Origin: an uncultured Bacteroidaceae bacterium
Lineage (GTDB): Bacteria > Bacteroidota > Bacteroidia > Bacteroidales > Bacteroidaceae
Direction of reading: 5' to 3'
Assembly: GCA_905233465.1 (NCBI GenBank)
Contig: CAJOEI010000009.1
Coordinates: 1 to 57,139, forward strand
DNA length: 57,139 nucleotides
The translations under genes were made by a program, and so were the position numbers. Under the pieces are notes generated by a model. That model searched no databases, was not told the DNA's origin, and worked only from the letters and a program-made list of their open reading frames with translations. Positions 25,076 to 33,494 of the stretch are shown piece by piece. How positions within the stretch are numbered: the first letter of the stretch is position 1; each line of letters begins with the position of its first letter.

Positions 25076-26672
25076 AAAAAGTGTGAAAAATGAGAAAGTG
25101 AAAAGTGAAAAGCAAATTTCACTTTTCACTTTCTCGCTTCTCGCTTTCTTCCTTCTCGCTTGGGTATGGGCCTCGTGGTGGATGGGCGACATCTTCCGCG
25201 TGGCCTATGAACAATCTTTCTTCGCCTCTGATGCCACGCTGATGCATTTCCTGCTTCAGAAGTCCTTCGGATGGCTGTGGCTTGCAGGGCGTGCCTTGCT
25301 CACGTTATACCATTGGCCTCTGCTTGGTGGCCTCTTGGTGACACTAATGCTCACAGCCACGACATGGAGCATGGCCAAGCTGCTACGTGGTGATGGACAT
25401 TCTCCATTTTACATTTTACATTTTACATTATCCATCCTTCCCGCTTGTGCGTGGATGTCTTGGACAGCATGGACAGGCCTTAATCTGTTCTATGAGACAG
25501 AGCCTGGCCGCACGCTTGGTGTGTTGCTGGTGATGTTCATTGTCAGTGCAGCGATAGCATTGATTGTCAGATTAATCAGAGGCAAAGCAGCTCAAGAACA
25601 GCAGCACAGCGAACAGGATAATAGGAATAATATCACCTTATCCCTTATCCCGTATTTCTTATCCCTTGTTCTCAGCTTTGCTATTCCAGTTGCCATTACT
25701 CATCTGCGCCATCCCTATGCACGTCCCGTCACACGAATGCAGGTGCAGTTGCTTCACGATGACTGGAAAGGAATGGTTGCTACGGCCCATGACAACGCCA
25801 CGCTCAGCTATCGTCCGCTGGCGGCGTACTACGCCATAGCCCTTGTACATACAGGGCATCTCACGGATGCTCTCTTCGACATTCGTCTGGATTACGACAG
25901 CTTATATTTGTATAACTATAGTCGTAAGCCAGACAATGGCACAAACTACTATCTGGTGGATTGTGATTACACGACTGGCCTCTTCCGCGCTGCTACACAC
26001 AAGGCTATGGAGCACCTGACGATGAATGGGCCTACGCTGTACTCACTCAAACATCTCACGCGGTTGGCATTGTTAGATGACGCTTGGTCGTTGGCTCGCA
26101 AGTATTTGAGCATTATTGACAAGGCACCTTTTGAGTCAGACTTTGTATCGCACTACAGTGCCATGCTCGACAACCCAGATGCCGTAGCTGCTGACCCTGA
26201 GTTCGCTTTGTTGCGGCGTACGGAGCCTGTGATAGACAGCTTTGAAAGCCAACATCAGGAGCCCACTTTCCTCGGTTACACAGCTACGCTCACTGCCGGT
26301 CGAACGCCAGATGCCCTCATGCAGAGCATCATGGCTAACCTCTACAGCAAACGTATGCCTGATTTCCTCATGCGATGCGAGCCGCTTGTGGGGTCGATGC
26401 CCCCTCGCACCATTGCCGAGGGTCTCGTTACGCAGTGTGTCAAGAACCCCGACATCCTCAAGGCATTCCCGCAGCTGCAGATGAACGCGCAGATATATCG
26501 TGGCTTCCTGCAGAACGTGCAAAGTGCTATGACAGACCGACCCGCACATGCTCGTGAACTCTTTGACAGCTACCGCGGATACTATCCATACTATTACTTC
26601 TTCGGCAACCTCAAAGCTACTCGAAAGGCCACTGACAAAGAACACGCATCGTCTAACGTTGGCGTGAACTAA
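25050..26672 (+). CDS. DUF6057-like membrane protein
   Basis: A 540-residue inner-membrane protein, probably of the Bacteroidota family DUF6057. It has about four to six hydrophobic helices in the first 210 residues (ISLFTFSLLAFFLLAWVW, LLTLYHWPLLGGLLVTLML and others) and a soluble helical C-terminal half with TPR-like character. Function is unknown. The ATG at 25050 lies inside the 3' end of the M60 gene. The first residues, up to KSEKQISLFTFS, come from an AGTGAAA inverted repeat, so a GTG at 25083 is a possible alternative start. Further repeat-like DNA (TTTTACA runs near 25412-25430) encodes SPFYILHFTLSIL. It is paired with the PD40 lipoprotein downstream. Confidence 0.7.
   Translation: MERKSSSSKKSVKNEKVKSEKQISLFTFSLLAFFLLAWVWASWWMGDIFRVAYEQSFFASDATLMHFLLQKSFGWLWLAGRALLTLYHWPLLGGLLVTLMLTATTWSMAKLLRGDGHSPFYILHFTLSILPACAWMSWTAWTGLNLFYETEPGRTLGVLLVMFIVSAAIALIVRLIRGKAAQEQQHSEQDNRNNITLSLIPYFLSLVLSFAIPVAITHLRHPYARPVTRMQVQLLHDDWKGMVATAHDNATLSYRPLAAYYAIALVHTGHLTDALFDIRLDYDSLYLYNYSRKPDNGTNYYLVDCDYTTGLFRAATHKAMEHLTMNGPTLYSLKHLTRLALLDDAWSLARKYLSIIDKAPFESDFVSHYSAMLDNPDAVAADPEFALLRRTEPVIDSFESQHQEPTFLGYTATLTAGRTPDALMQSIMANLYSKRMPDFLMRCEPLVGSMPPRTIAEGLVTQCVKNPDILKAFPQLQMNAQIYRGFLQNVQSAMTDRPAHARELFDSYRGYYPYYYFFGNLKATRKATDKEHASSNVGVN
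25092..25135. repeat. Perfect 19-bp inverted repeat over the M60 / DUF6057 junction
   Basis: The left arm 25092-25110 (GAGAAAGTGAAAAGTGAAA) pairs perfectly with the right arm 25117-25135, with a 6-nt loop. It begins 17 nt after the M60 stop and could terminate that transcript, yet it also encodes the beginning of the next protein. Confidence 0.85.
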
Positions 26673-26704
26673 TTGCTGTGGACATGATAAATAATAAATA
26701 ATAA

Positions 26705-28315
26705 ATGATAGAGAATAGACCCATATCCCTTTCAACTCATCGCGGCCACACACGTGATGGACTGTTATTTGTTATTTATCAGTTAGTGATTATCATCACC
26801 ATTTCAGTTCTCACAGCCTGCACAAGCAAACCCACATCAGTGCCGACAAGTTTCATCGATGTGCAAGACAGCCTGTGTATCTACCCCGACTATCGTGATG
26901 TCACCGTTCCAGCTAACATCGCTCCACTCAATTTCATTGTCACAGATGCTGAGGCAACAGAGTTCGTTGCTAATATTGGTGAGCTTGTGTGTGGTGCCAC
27001 GTCTGATGGCAAGATGGGCTTCGACGCGGCAGTGTGGCATCGGGTCTTGTCTGGTGCAAAGGGTCAAAGCCTCGCAGTCAATGTCTATGCCCATCGTAAG
27101 GCTGGATGGGTGCGTTATCCATCATTCAACATCTCTGTGGCACAGGAGGATATTGACCCGTATCTGTCTTACCGTCTCATAGAGCCTGGCTATGAGCTAT
27201 ATCGCCAGCTCGGGTTATATCAACGCGACCTAACATCCTTTGACGAACAGGTTATCTACGAGAACAACCGTGTGTTCGAAGATGACCATAACCATTGCAT
27301 CAACTGTCACACCTATCAGAACTACGACAGTCAGCGCACCTTGTTCCACGTTCGTGCTGCACATGGTGGAACTGTAGTCACTAATGGGAGCGAAGCTCAT
27401 AAGATAGCTATTAAGCATGACAGCATTCTTGGAGCAGGAGTATACCCATCATGGCATCCCACGCTGCCGCTGGTGGCCTTTTCCTCCAATAAGACAGGAC
27501 AGGTCTTCCACATGCTACATGCCGAGAAGATAGAAGTCCTCGATGAAGCCTCAGACCTCATCCTTTATGACGCAGAGACAAATGCTGTGGGCAATATCCT
27601 GCGAACCGATCGCATGTTGGAAACATTTCCATGCTGGTCGCCGGATGGCACGCGTCTATACTACTGTGCTGCCGAGATGCCAACTTCCATTCCTGAGGAC
27701 CACACGGCAATGGATATAGCAATGCGTTACGACAGCTTGCTTTATAACATTTACTCCATGCCCTTTGATGCTGCAACACGTCAGTTCGGCAAACCACGCA
27801 TTGAGGTTGATGCTGCCTCGATGGGCCGCAGTGCCAGCGTGCCACGCATCAGCCCCGATGGACGCTACCTACTCTTCACTCTCGGTGATTACGGACAGTT
27901 TCATATATGGCACAAGAGTGCAGATTTAGCAATTGTACGATCAGACGATTTTGCTGCGTCTGAACTACAATCGTCAAATTGTAATTTGTTAGATTGTGAA
28001 ATTCTAAACAGTCCCGCCCCTGAGAGCTACCACACATGGTCGTCAAATGGCCGGTGGATAGTCTTTGCCAGTCGGCGCGACGATGGCGACTTCACGCGCA
28101 TATATATAGCGTATTTCGATGCAGACGGCCATGCGCGCAAACCATTCTTGCTGCCACAACGTGACCCGGAATACAACACTCTATTGCTGAAGAGCTACAA
28201 TGTTCCCGAGCTGTCGCGGAACGCTGTCTGCATCAGCCAGAGCCAATTGGAGCATGTCGTCCTACATACTGAGGCCGAGACAGCACAATATAGTCCTATA
28301 TCAAACGTTTATTAG
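26705..28315 (+). CDS. PD40 (TolB-like) beta-propeller lipoprotein with CxxCH haem motif
   Basis: Exported lipoprotein; the signal segment ends in LTAC near residue 38. The middle contains CINCH, a c-type haem-binding CxxCH motif, followed by TolB/PD40-type propeller blades: YPSWHPTLPLVAFSSN, FPCWSPDGTRLYY, VPRISPDGRYLLFT, YHTWSSNGRWIVFASRRDDG. It is annotated in Bacteroides relatives as a cytochrome c biogenesis or TolB-like protein without proven role. The 32-nt gap from the DUF6057 gene and the shared orientation suggest one membrane-associated unit. Between two propeller blades, about 27928-28010 looks repeat-derived (AATCGTCAAATTGTAA). Confidence 0.75.
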   Translation: MIENRPISLSTHRGHTRDGLLFVIYQLVIIITISVLTACTSKPTSVPTSFIDVQDSLCIYPDYRDVTVPANIAPLNFIVTDAEATEFVANIGELVCGATSDGKMGFDAAVWHRVLSGAKGQSLAVNVYAHRKAGWVRYPSFNISVAQEDIDPYLSYRLIEPGYELYRQLGLYQRDLTSFDEQVIYENNRVFEDDHNHCINCHTYQNYDSQRTLFHVRAAHGGTVVTNGSEAHKIAIKHDSILGAGVYPSWHPTLPLVAFSSNKTGQVFHMLHAEKIEVLDEASDLILYDAETNAVGNILRTDRMLETFPCWSPDGTRLYYCAAEMPTSIPEDHTAMDIAMRYDSLLYNIYSMPFDAATRQFGKPRIEVDAASMGRSASVPRISPDGRYLLFTLGDYGQFHIWHKSADLAIVRSDDFAASELQSSNCNLLDCEILNSPAPESYHTWSSNGRWIVFASRRDDGDFTRIYIAYFDADGHARKPFLLPQRDPEYNTLLLKSYNVPELSRNAVCISQSQLEHVVLHTEAETAQYSPISNVY

Positions 28316-28332
28316 TTATAGATAAGTACGTT

Positions 28333-28345
28333 GCCGTATCACGGC
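28333..28345. terminator. Short hairpin after the PD40 gene
   Basis: GCCGT-ATC-ACGGC, 5-bp stem extendable by one more pair, 18 nt past the stop codon. Possible terminator or leader hairpin of nagB. Confidence 0.4.
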
Positions 28346-28392
28346 GACCATAACAAGAAGTAATATCACTAAACATTAAACACTAAACAATT

Positions 28393-29184
28393 ATGCGAGT
28401 AATCATTGAACCTAATTACGATCAGATGTCCCAGTGGGCAGCTGACTATGTTGTCGCACGTATCAACGCTGCCCAACCCACGGCAGAGAAGCCTTTTGTC
28501 CTCGGTCTGCCAACAGGCTCTAGTCCTATCGGCATGTACAAGGCTCTGGCTAAGGCTAACAAGGAAGGCCGCGTCTCTTTTAAGAACGTCCTCACCTTCA
28601 ACATGGACGAGTACGTCAACCTCCCCGAGAGTCACCCCGAGAGCTACCACAGCTTCATGGCCACCAATTTCTTCGACCATATTGACATCCCCAAGCAGAA
28701 CATCCATATCCTCAACGGCAATGCTAAGGACCTTGCTGCCGAGTGCGCACATTATGAGCAGATGATTGAGGAAGCCGGAGGCATAGACCTCTTTATTGGA
28801 GGCATTGGTCCCGACGGACACATCGCTTTCAATGAGCCTGGTTCAAGTCTCAACAGCCGCACACGCCAGAAGACCCTCACCACCGACACGCGTGTGGCCA
28901 ACAGCCGTTTCTTTGGCGGAAAGCCCGAGGATGTGCCTGCCACAGCCCTCACCGTGGGCGTGGGCACTGTGATGGCTGCACGTGAGGTGCTCATCCTCTG
29001 CAACGGTCACAACAAGGCGCGTGCCCTGCAAGCTGCTATTGAGGGTCCCGTCACACAGTGGTGGACCATTAGCGCCCTGCAGATGCATCCTCACGGCATC
29101 ATCGTCTGCGATGAGGCTGCCACAGAGGAAATCAAGCACGGTACCTACAAGTACTTCAAGGACATCGAAAAGGACAATCTCTAA
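28393..29184 (+). CDS. nagB: Glucosamine-6-phosphate deaminase
   Basis: Converts glucosamine-6-phosphate to fructose-6-phosphate and ammonia, the entry of amino sugars into glycolysis. Motifs: [10 protein letters not shown] phosphate loop (about 37-46), FNMDEYV with catalytic Asp 75, [17 protein letters not shown] with the His/Glu pair near 143-148, and the [11 protein letters not shown] segment. Length 263 is typical of the hexameric enzyme. In the context of sulfatase, fucosidase and M60 protease it would process GlcNAc released from host glycans. Confidence 0.96.
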   Translation: MRVIIEPNYDQMSQWAADYVVARINAAQPTAEKPFVLGLPTGSSPIGMYKALAKANKEGRVSFKNVLTFNMDEYVNLPESHPESYHSFMATNFFDHIDIPKQNIHILNGNAKDLAAECAHYEQMIEEAGGIDLFIGGIGPDGHIAFNEPGSSLNSRTRQKTLTTDTRVANSRFFGGKPEDVPATALTVGVGTVMAAREVLILCNGHNKARALQAAIEGPVTQWWTISALQMHPHGIIVCDEAATEEIKHGTYKYFKDIEKDNL

Positions 29185-29232
29185 TATCTTACCGTGTGAC
29201 GGTAAATGTCATTGCGCCCTGTCAGGGCATTA

Positions 29233-29268
29233 GCACATAGCCCAGGGCATAGCCCTGGGTTTATGTGC
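29233..29268. terminator. Long hairpin between nagB and pta
   Basis: GCACATA-GCCCAGGGC-AT-AGCCCTGGGT-TTATGTGC forms an almost perfect stem of about 17 bp. The inner part belongs to the same GC-stem / ATA family as 3569 and 18642. Probable nagB terminator. Confidence 0.6.
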
Positions 29269-29329
29269 AGATTGGTGAAAGCACTTGAGGCTTATATAAT
29301 GCTATTGTAAAATCGTAAATCATACTTCT

Positions 29330-30337
29330 GTGTCATTAATTGAATCAATCATTGCCCGTGCGCAGGCCAATCGCCAGCGTATCGTGCTGCCCGAGGCAGA
29401 AGAGGAGCGCACGCTGTGTGCCGCTGACCGGGCTTTGGCCGACAAGTTGGCCGACATAATCCTTATCGGTAATCCAGCCAAGGTGCAGGCTTTGGCAGAG
29501 AAGAACGGACTGACGCATATTGGCGAGGCCACGCTCATCGACCCTGAGAACTACGAGCGTTCGGAGGAGATGGCCACGTTGCTCTGTGAACTGCGCAAGA
29601 AGAAGGGTATGACCATCGAGCAAGCCCGTGAACTGGTGAAGAATCCGCTTTATCTGGGTTGCATGATCATCAAGACCGAGGGCGCTGATGGACAGATTAG
29701 CGGTGCCCTCTCGACCACAGGTGAGACGCTGCGTCCTGCATTGCAGATCATCAAGTGTGCTCCTGGCATTACTTGTGTCAGTGGTGCTATGCTGCTTATC
29801 ACGCAGAAACCCGAATATGGCGAAAACGGTGTGCTTGTTGTTGGTGACGTAGCAGTTACGCCGATGCCCGATGCTGACCAGTTGGCACAGATTGCCGTGT
29901 GCACAGCTCAGACGGCGAAGAGCGTAGCAGGCTTCGACGATCCGCGTGTAGCCATGTTGAGTTTCTCCACCAAGGGCAGTGCCAAGCATGAAGTGGTGGA
30001 CAAGGTCATTGAGGCAACACGTCTTGTGCATGAGCGCGAGCCGCAGCTGAAGGTTGACGGCGAACTGCAGGCCGATGCTGCTCTCGTTCCTGGTGTGGGC
30101 TCTAAGAAAGCTCCCGGCAGTGACATCGCAGGCAAGGCCAATGTCCTTGTGTTCCCCAACCTCGAAGTGGGCAACATCGCCTACAAACTTGTGCAGCGCC
30201 TTGGTGACGCCATTGCCATTGGTCCAATTCTCCAGGGTATAGCCCGTCCTGTCAATGACCTCAGCCGCGGCTGCAGCATTGAGGACATTTACTATTTGAT
30301 TGCCATCACAGCTTGTCAGGCAATGGATGCGAAGTAG
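29330..30337 (+). CDS. pta: Phosphate acetyltransferase
   Basis: Transfers acetyl from acetyl-CoA to phosphate, giving acetyl phosphate for acetate kinase. It is the short, single-domain Pta form (335 residues) without the regulatory N-terminal DRTGG region. Motifs: RIVLPEAEEERTL near the N-terminus, SGALSTTGETLRPALQII, FSTKGSAKHE, and the C-terminal VFPNLEVGNIAYKLVQRL plus GPILQGIARPVNDLSRG. The start is GTG at 29330, giving MSLIESIIARAQ. It lies 26 nt upstream of ackA in a classic pair. A long antisense reading frame exists across the gene but is a composition artefact. Confidence 0.96.
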   Translation: MSLIESIIARAQANRQRIVLPEAEEERTLCAADRALADKLADIILIGNPAKVQALAEKNGLTHIGEATLIDPENYERSEEMATLLCELRKKKGMTIEQARELVKNPLYLGCMIIKTEGADGQISGALSTTGETLRPALQIIKCAPGITCVSGAMLLITQKPEYGENGVLVVGDVAVTPMPDADQLAQIAVCTAQTAKSVAGFDDPRVAMLSFSTKGSAKHEVVDKVIEATRLVHEREPQLKVDGELQADAALVPGVGSKKAPGSDIAGKANVLVFPNLEVGNIAYKLVQRLGDAIAIGPILQGIARPVNDLSRGCSIEDIYYLIAITACQAMDAK

Positions 30338-30363
30338 CGTGTATTTCATCATAAAAAGATAAC

Positions 30364-31560
30364 ATGAAAATATTAGTTCTAAACTGTGGTTCGTCGTCCA
30401 TCAAATATGCTTTGTACGACATGGACGACCAGAGCGTCGTCACCAGTGGCGGCATTGAGAAGATAGGTCTGCCCGATTCGTTCATAAAGATTAAGGCCAA
30501 GGGCCAGAAAGTGCAGTTTGACGCCCCAGTGCCTGAACACACTGCCGGCGTGCAGCTCATTTTCAAGGTGCTCACTGAGGGCGAACTGGCTGTCATCAGT
30601 GACCTGCATGAGATTGACGCTGTGGGCCATCGCATGGTGCATGGCGGTGAGAAGTTTTCACAGAGTGTGTTGCTCACTCCCGAGGTGATGGAGCAGTTCG
30701 CTGCATGCAATGATCTCGCGCCCCTGCATAATCCAGCGAATATCAAGGGCGTGAATGCTGTCAAGGCTTTGCTGCCCGACCTGCCTCAGGTAGGCGTGTT
30801 TGACACAGCTTTTCATCAGACGATGCCCGACTATGCCTATATGTATGCCTTGCCATACGAGCTGTATTCCAAGTACGGCGTGCGTCGCTATGGCTTCCAC
30901 GGCACCAGCCACCGTTATGTGTCGCAGCGTGTGTTGGAGTTCCTGGGCATGAAGAAAGAAGGCTCGCGCATCATCACGTGCCACATCGGTGGTGGTGCCA
31001 GCATCGCAGCTGTGAAGGATGGCAAGGTTATTGACACGTCGATGGGTCTTACTCCGCTCGAAGGTCTGATGATGGGTACACGCTCTGGCGACATTGATGC
31101 AGGTGCCGTGACGTTCCTCATGGATAAGCTTGGCCTCGACACTAAGGGCATCTCTGCGCTGCTTAACAAGCAGAGCGGTTTGCTTGGTGTCAGCGAGGGA
31201 CGCAGCGACTTCCGTGACATCCTGGCTGGCATTGCCGAGGGCAATGACCATGCACGTCTGGCCAAGGAGATGTACACCTATCGCATCAAGAAATATATTG
31301 GCTCCTATGCTGCTGCAATGGGTGGCGTCGATGTCATCCTATTCACCGCTGGTGCCGGAGAGAACCAGTGGGAGGTTCGCGAGGGCGCCACAAAGGGGCT
31401 GGAGTTCCTTGGTGTCGAAGTTGACGAGCAGAAGAACCATGCCTGCCGCGCCAAGGAAGCCATCATCAGCACAGATGCATCTAAGGTCAAAGTCTGCGTC
31501 ATACCCACTGACGAGGAACTGATGATAGCCCTCGACACCTTGGCTATCGTTGGCAAGTAA
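30364..31560 (+). CDS. ackA: Acetate kinase
   Basis: Makes ATP and acetate from acetyl phosphate and ADP. The N-terminus MKILVLNCGSSSIKY is the first ASKHA phosphate loop. HRMVHGGEKF carries the conserved substrate-site residues, FDTAFHQTMP the catalytic Asp, RRYGFHGTSHRYV the His, HIGGGASIAAV the second phosphate loop, and FTAGAGENQWEVRE the adenosine pocket. Length 398 is standard. It ends the pta-ackA unit and is followed by a strong bidirectional hairpin. Confidence 0.97.
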   Translation: MKILVLNCGSSSIKYALYDMDDQSVVTSGGIEKIGLPDSFIKIKAKGQKVQFDAPVPEHTAGVQLIFKVLTEGELAVISDLHEIDAVGHRMVHGGEKFSQSVLLTPEVMEQFAACNDLAPLHNPANIKGVNAVKALLPDLPQVGVFDTAFHQTMPDYAYMYALPYELYSKYGVRRYGFHGTSHRYVSQRVLEFLGMKKEGSRIITCHIGGGASIAAVKDGKVIDTSMGLTPLEGLMMGTRSGDIDAGAVTFLMDKLGLDTKGISALLNKQSGLLGVSEGRSDFRDILAGIAEGNDHARLAKEMYTYRIKKYIGSYAAAMGGVDVILFTAGAGENQWEVREGATKGLEFLGVEVDEQKNHACRAKEAIISTDASKVKVCVIPTDEELMIALDTLAIVGK

Positions 31561-31583
31561 GGACATCTCCTTTTAACAAATTG

Positions 31584-31635
31584 CAAATTACACGAATCTT
31601 TCCACTTGCAATAGCGGAGAGATTCGTGTAATTTG
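31584..31635. terminator. Bidirectional hairpin between ackA and lpxH
   Basis: Perfect 16-bp stem: CAAATTACACGAATCT (31584-31599) with AGATTCGTGTAATTTG (31620-31635), 20-nt loop, between convergent genes. Confidence 0.75.
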
Positions 31636-31662
31636 TATAATTCGTTGAGTGAGAAAAGTTAT

Positions 31663-32427
31663 CTACGGCTGTGTATCGCCTTCGATATAGTTCTCCATCC
31701 ACAGGTGTTCTCCATCAAAGACTGCGTAGGTGAATCGTTCTATCCAGTCTCCGAGGATGAGCATGCGTGTTGTGTGCGAGAGTATCAGATCGAGTTCAAT
31801 GTGTCGATGTCCGAAAATGAAGTAGTTTACTAACGGGTGTGTGCGCAGATAATCTTTTGCAAACAGCACCAGTGGCTCCTTGTCTTCGCCGCAATACGGC
31901 TGCGGTCCCAGCCGTTCGTGCTTGCGTCGGCTGTGTGCTGCCCATGTGAGGCCAAGCTCTATGCCCCATCGCGGATGCAGCATGGCGAAGAGCCTTTGAC
32001 ACACTTTGTTGTGAAACACAGCTCTCAGGAACTTGAACTTCTGGTCAGGATCTCCGAGCCCGTCGCCATGTGCAAGAAAGAAGACCTTGTCTGCCAGCTC
32101 TATGGTCTCGGGTTGGCGATGTATCGTGGCGCCGCATTCCGTATGCAGATAGTCACCGCACCACAGATCGTGGTTGCCGGTGAAGAAATGCACCTCCACG
32201 CCGAGATCGGTGAGTTCACTCACCTTGCCCAGCAAACGTGTGTAGCCCTTTGGCACACATAGGCGGTATTCATGCCAAAAGTCGAACATGTCGCCGAGCA
32301 TATATACGGCTCCGGCCTTCTCCTTGATACTGTCGAGGAAGCGAACCAAGCGTCGCTCCTGCGTGCGCCCGTGTGGTATGGCGCGGCAGCCGAGGTGTGC
32401 GTCTGTTATGAAGTAAATAGGTTTCAT
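31663..32427 (-). CDS. lpxH: UDP-2,3-diacylglucosamine diphosphatase-like (LpxH)
   Basis: Calcineurin-like metallophosphatase that should hydrolyse UDP-2,3-diacylglucosamine to lipid X in lipid A synthesis, acting at the inner face of the membrane. Metal motifs in order: DAHLG, GDMFDFW, GNHDLW, HGDGLG, GHRH. I use the ATG at 32427 (MKPIYFITDAHLG); upstream extension is not family-like. Length 254 fits. It is the last gene of a minus-strand run, 14 nt after the DUF59 gene. Confidence 0.87.
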   Translation of the reverse strand: MKPIYFITDAHLGCRAIPHGRTQERRLVRFLDSIKEKAGAVYMLGDMFDFWHEYRLCVPKGYTRLLGKVSELTDLGVEVHFFTGNHDLWCGDYLHTECGATIHRQPETIELADKVFFLAHGDGLGDPDQKFKFLRAVFHNKVCQRLFAMLHPRWGIELGLTWAAHSRRKHERLGPQPYCGEDKEPLVLFAKDYLRTHPLVNYFIFGHRHIELDLILSHTTRMLILGDWIERFTYAVFDGEHLWMENYIEGDTQP

Positions 32428-32441
32428 GGATGTGGTTTTTA

Positions 32442-32756
32442 CTATAGCAATCCGAGTTCCAACTTGGCTTCTTCGGTCATCATGTCCTGTGTCCATTCTG
32501 GCTCGAAGACGAGGTTGACGTTCACAGTGGTAAGGCCTTCGATGTTCTCCAATTTCTGTCGCACGTCCTCGACGATAAAGTCGGCCATTGGGCATGATGG
32601 CGCCGTCATGGTCATGTCAACGTCAAGTTGTGTGAGCTCGTCGTTGAGCTCTATGCGGTAGATGAGCCCAAGGTCGTAGACGTTTACTGGTATTTCGGGG
32701 TCGAAGACTGTTTTCAGTCGTTCGATTATTAGTTCTTCGAGTTCGGTTCGAGACAT
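32442..32756 (-). CDS. DUF59 / MIP18 family Fe-S assembly factor
   Basis: A 104-residue protein of the SufT/MIP18 group, implicated in maturation of Fe-S proteins. The conserved DPEIPVNVYDLGLIY near residues 19-33 and the Cys in MTAPSCPMAD (near 55) are both present. It sits between radC and lpxH with short gaps (21 and 14 nt), so co-transcription is likely, but the context does not point to one client protein. Confidence 0.9.
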   Translation of the reverse strand: MSRTELEELIIERLKTVFDPEIPVNVYDLGLIYRIELNDELTQLDVDMTMTAPSCPMADFIVEDVRQKLENIEGLTTVNVNLVFEPEWTQDMMTEEAKLELGLL

Positions 32757-32777
32757 GATATGGTGAAGTGTTGAAAG

Positions 32778-33464
32778 TTAAAGTTGGCCATTGTCGCGGT
32801 AGCTGTAGTAGTTGTCTGGCGTTACGATGACGTGATCCAGAAACCTTATGTCCATCAGCTTGGCAGCTTTGGACAGACGTTCCGTCAATTTGTTATCAGC
32901 GTTGCTGGGTCTTATGTTCCCGGATGGATGGTTGTGTATGAACGCAAAAGTCGTGGCGTGTCGCATGAGTGCCTCTCGCAGCATCAGGCGTATGTCGACA
33001 TTTGTTTCTGCTATGCCTCCGCGGCTGATGAGGTACGGTCTTCCGATGACGCTGTGGTCCGCGCGCATATAGATGGCATATCCCTCCTCGTGCGGCAAGT
33101 CCTGCATGATGGGGTGCATGAGGTTGAATATGTCTTTGCTCGTCGCGATGTTTCTCTTCTCCTCGGCGGCCTCGAGTGCGCGTCGTTTGCCGAGTTCGCA
33201 GGCGGCGAGGATGGTGATGGCCTTTGCCGGCCCGAGGCCTTTGTATCGTGATGCCGTTAGCTCGGCTATGCTCATTCGTCCCAGCGTGCGCAAACTGTCG
33301 TCGCAGTCGGCCAGCAGTCGCTGCATGAGCTCTACGGCTGTCTCCTCGGGATTGCCTGAGCCAATGAGAATTGCCAGCAGCTCTGCTTTGGAGAGTGCTG
33401 CAGGTCCGCTGTTGGCAAGCTTCTCGCGCGGGCGGTCGTCGTATGGGAGGTCTTTAATGTTCAA
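32778..33464 (-). CDS. radC: RadC family protein (JAMM domain)
   Basis: N-terminal helix-hairpin-helix-like region (about 10-95) with ALSKAELLAILIGSG, then the JAB/MPN metalloprotease-like fold with the metal motif HNHPSGNIRPSNAD (about 178-191) and upstream Glu in RGGIAETNVD. The family is called DNA repair protein RadC, but that role has been questioned and the true substrate is unknown. 228 residues is the usual length. This is the chromosomal, full-length form rather than the short mobile-element form. Confidence 0.93.
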   Translation of the reverse strand: MNIKDLPYDDRPREKLANSGPAALSKAELLAILIGSGNPEETAVELMQRLLADCDDSLRTLGRMSIAELTASRYKGLGPAKAITILAACELGKRRALEAAEEKRNIATSKDIFNLMHPIMQDLPHEEGYAIYMRADHSVIGRPYLISRGGIAETNVDIRLMLREALMRHATTFAFIHNHPSGNIRPSNADNKLTERLSKAAKLMDIRFLDHVIVTPDNYYSYRDNGQL

Positions 33465-33494
33465 AATGTTATTTTACATTTTACATTCTACATT

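Noticed and set aside
29345..30352. 335-codon frame antisense to pta
   Set aside because: Covers nearly the whole of pta on the other strand and shows no protein motif; it is a codon-bias shadow.
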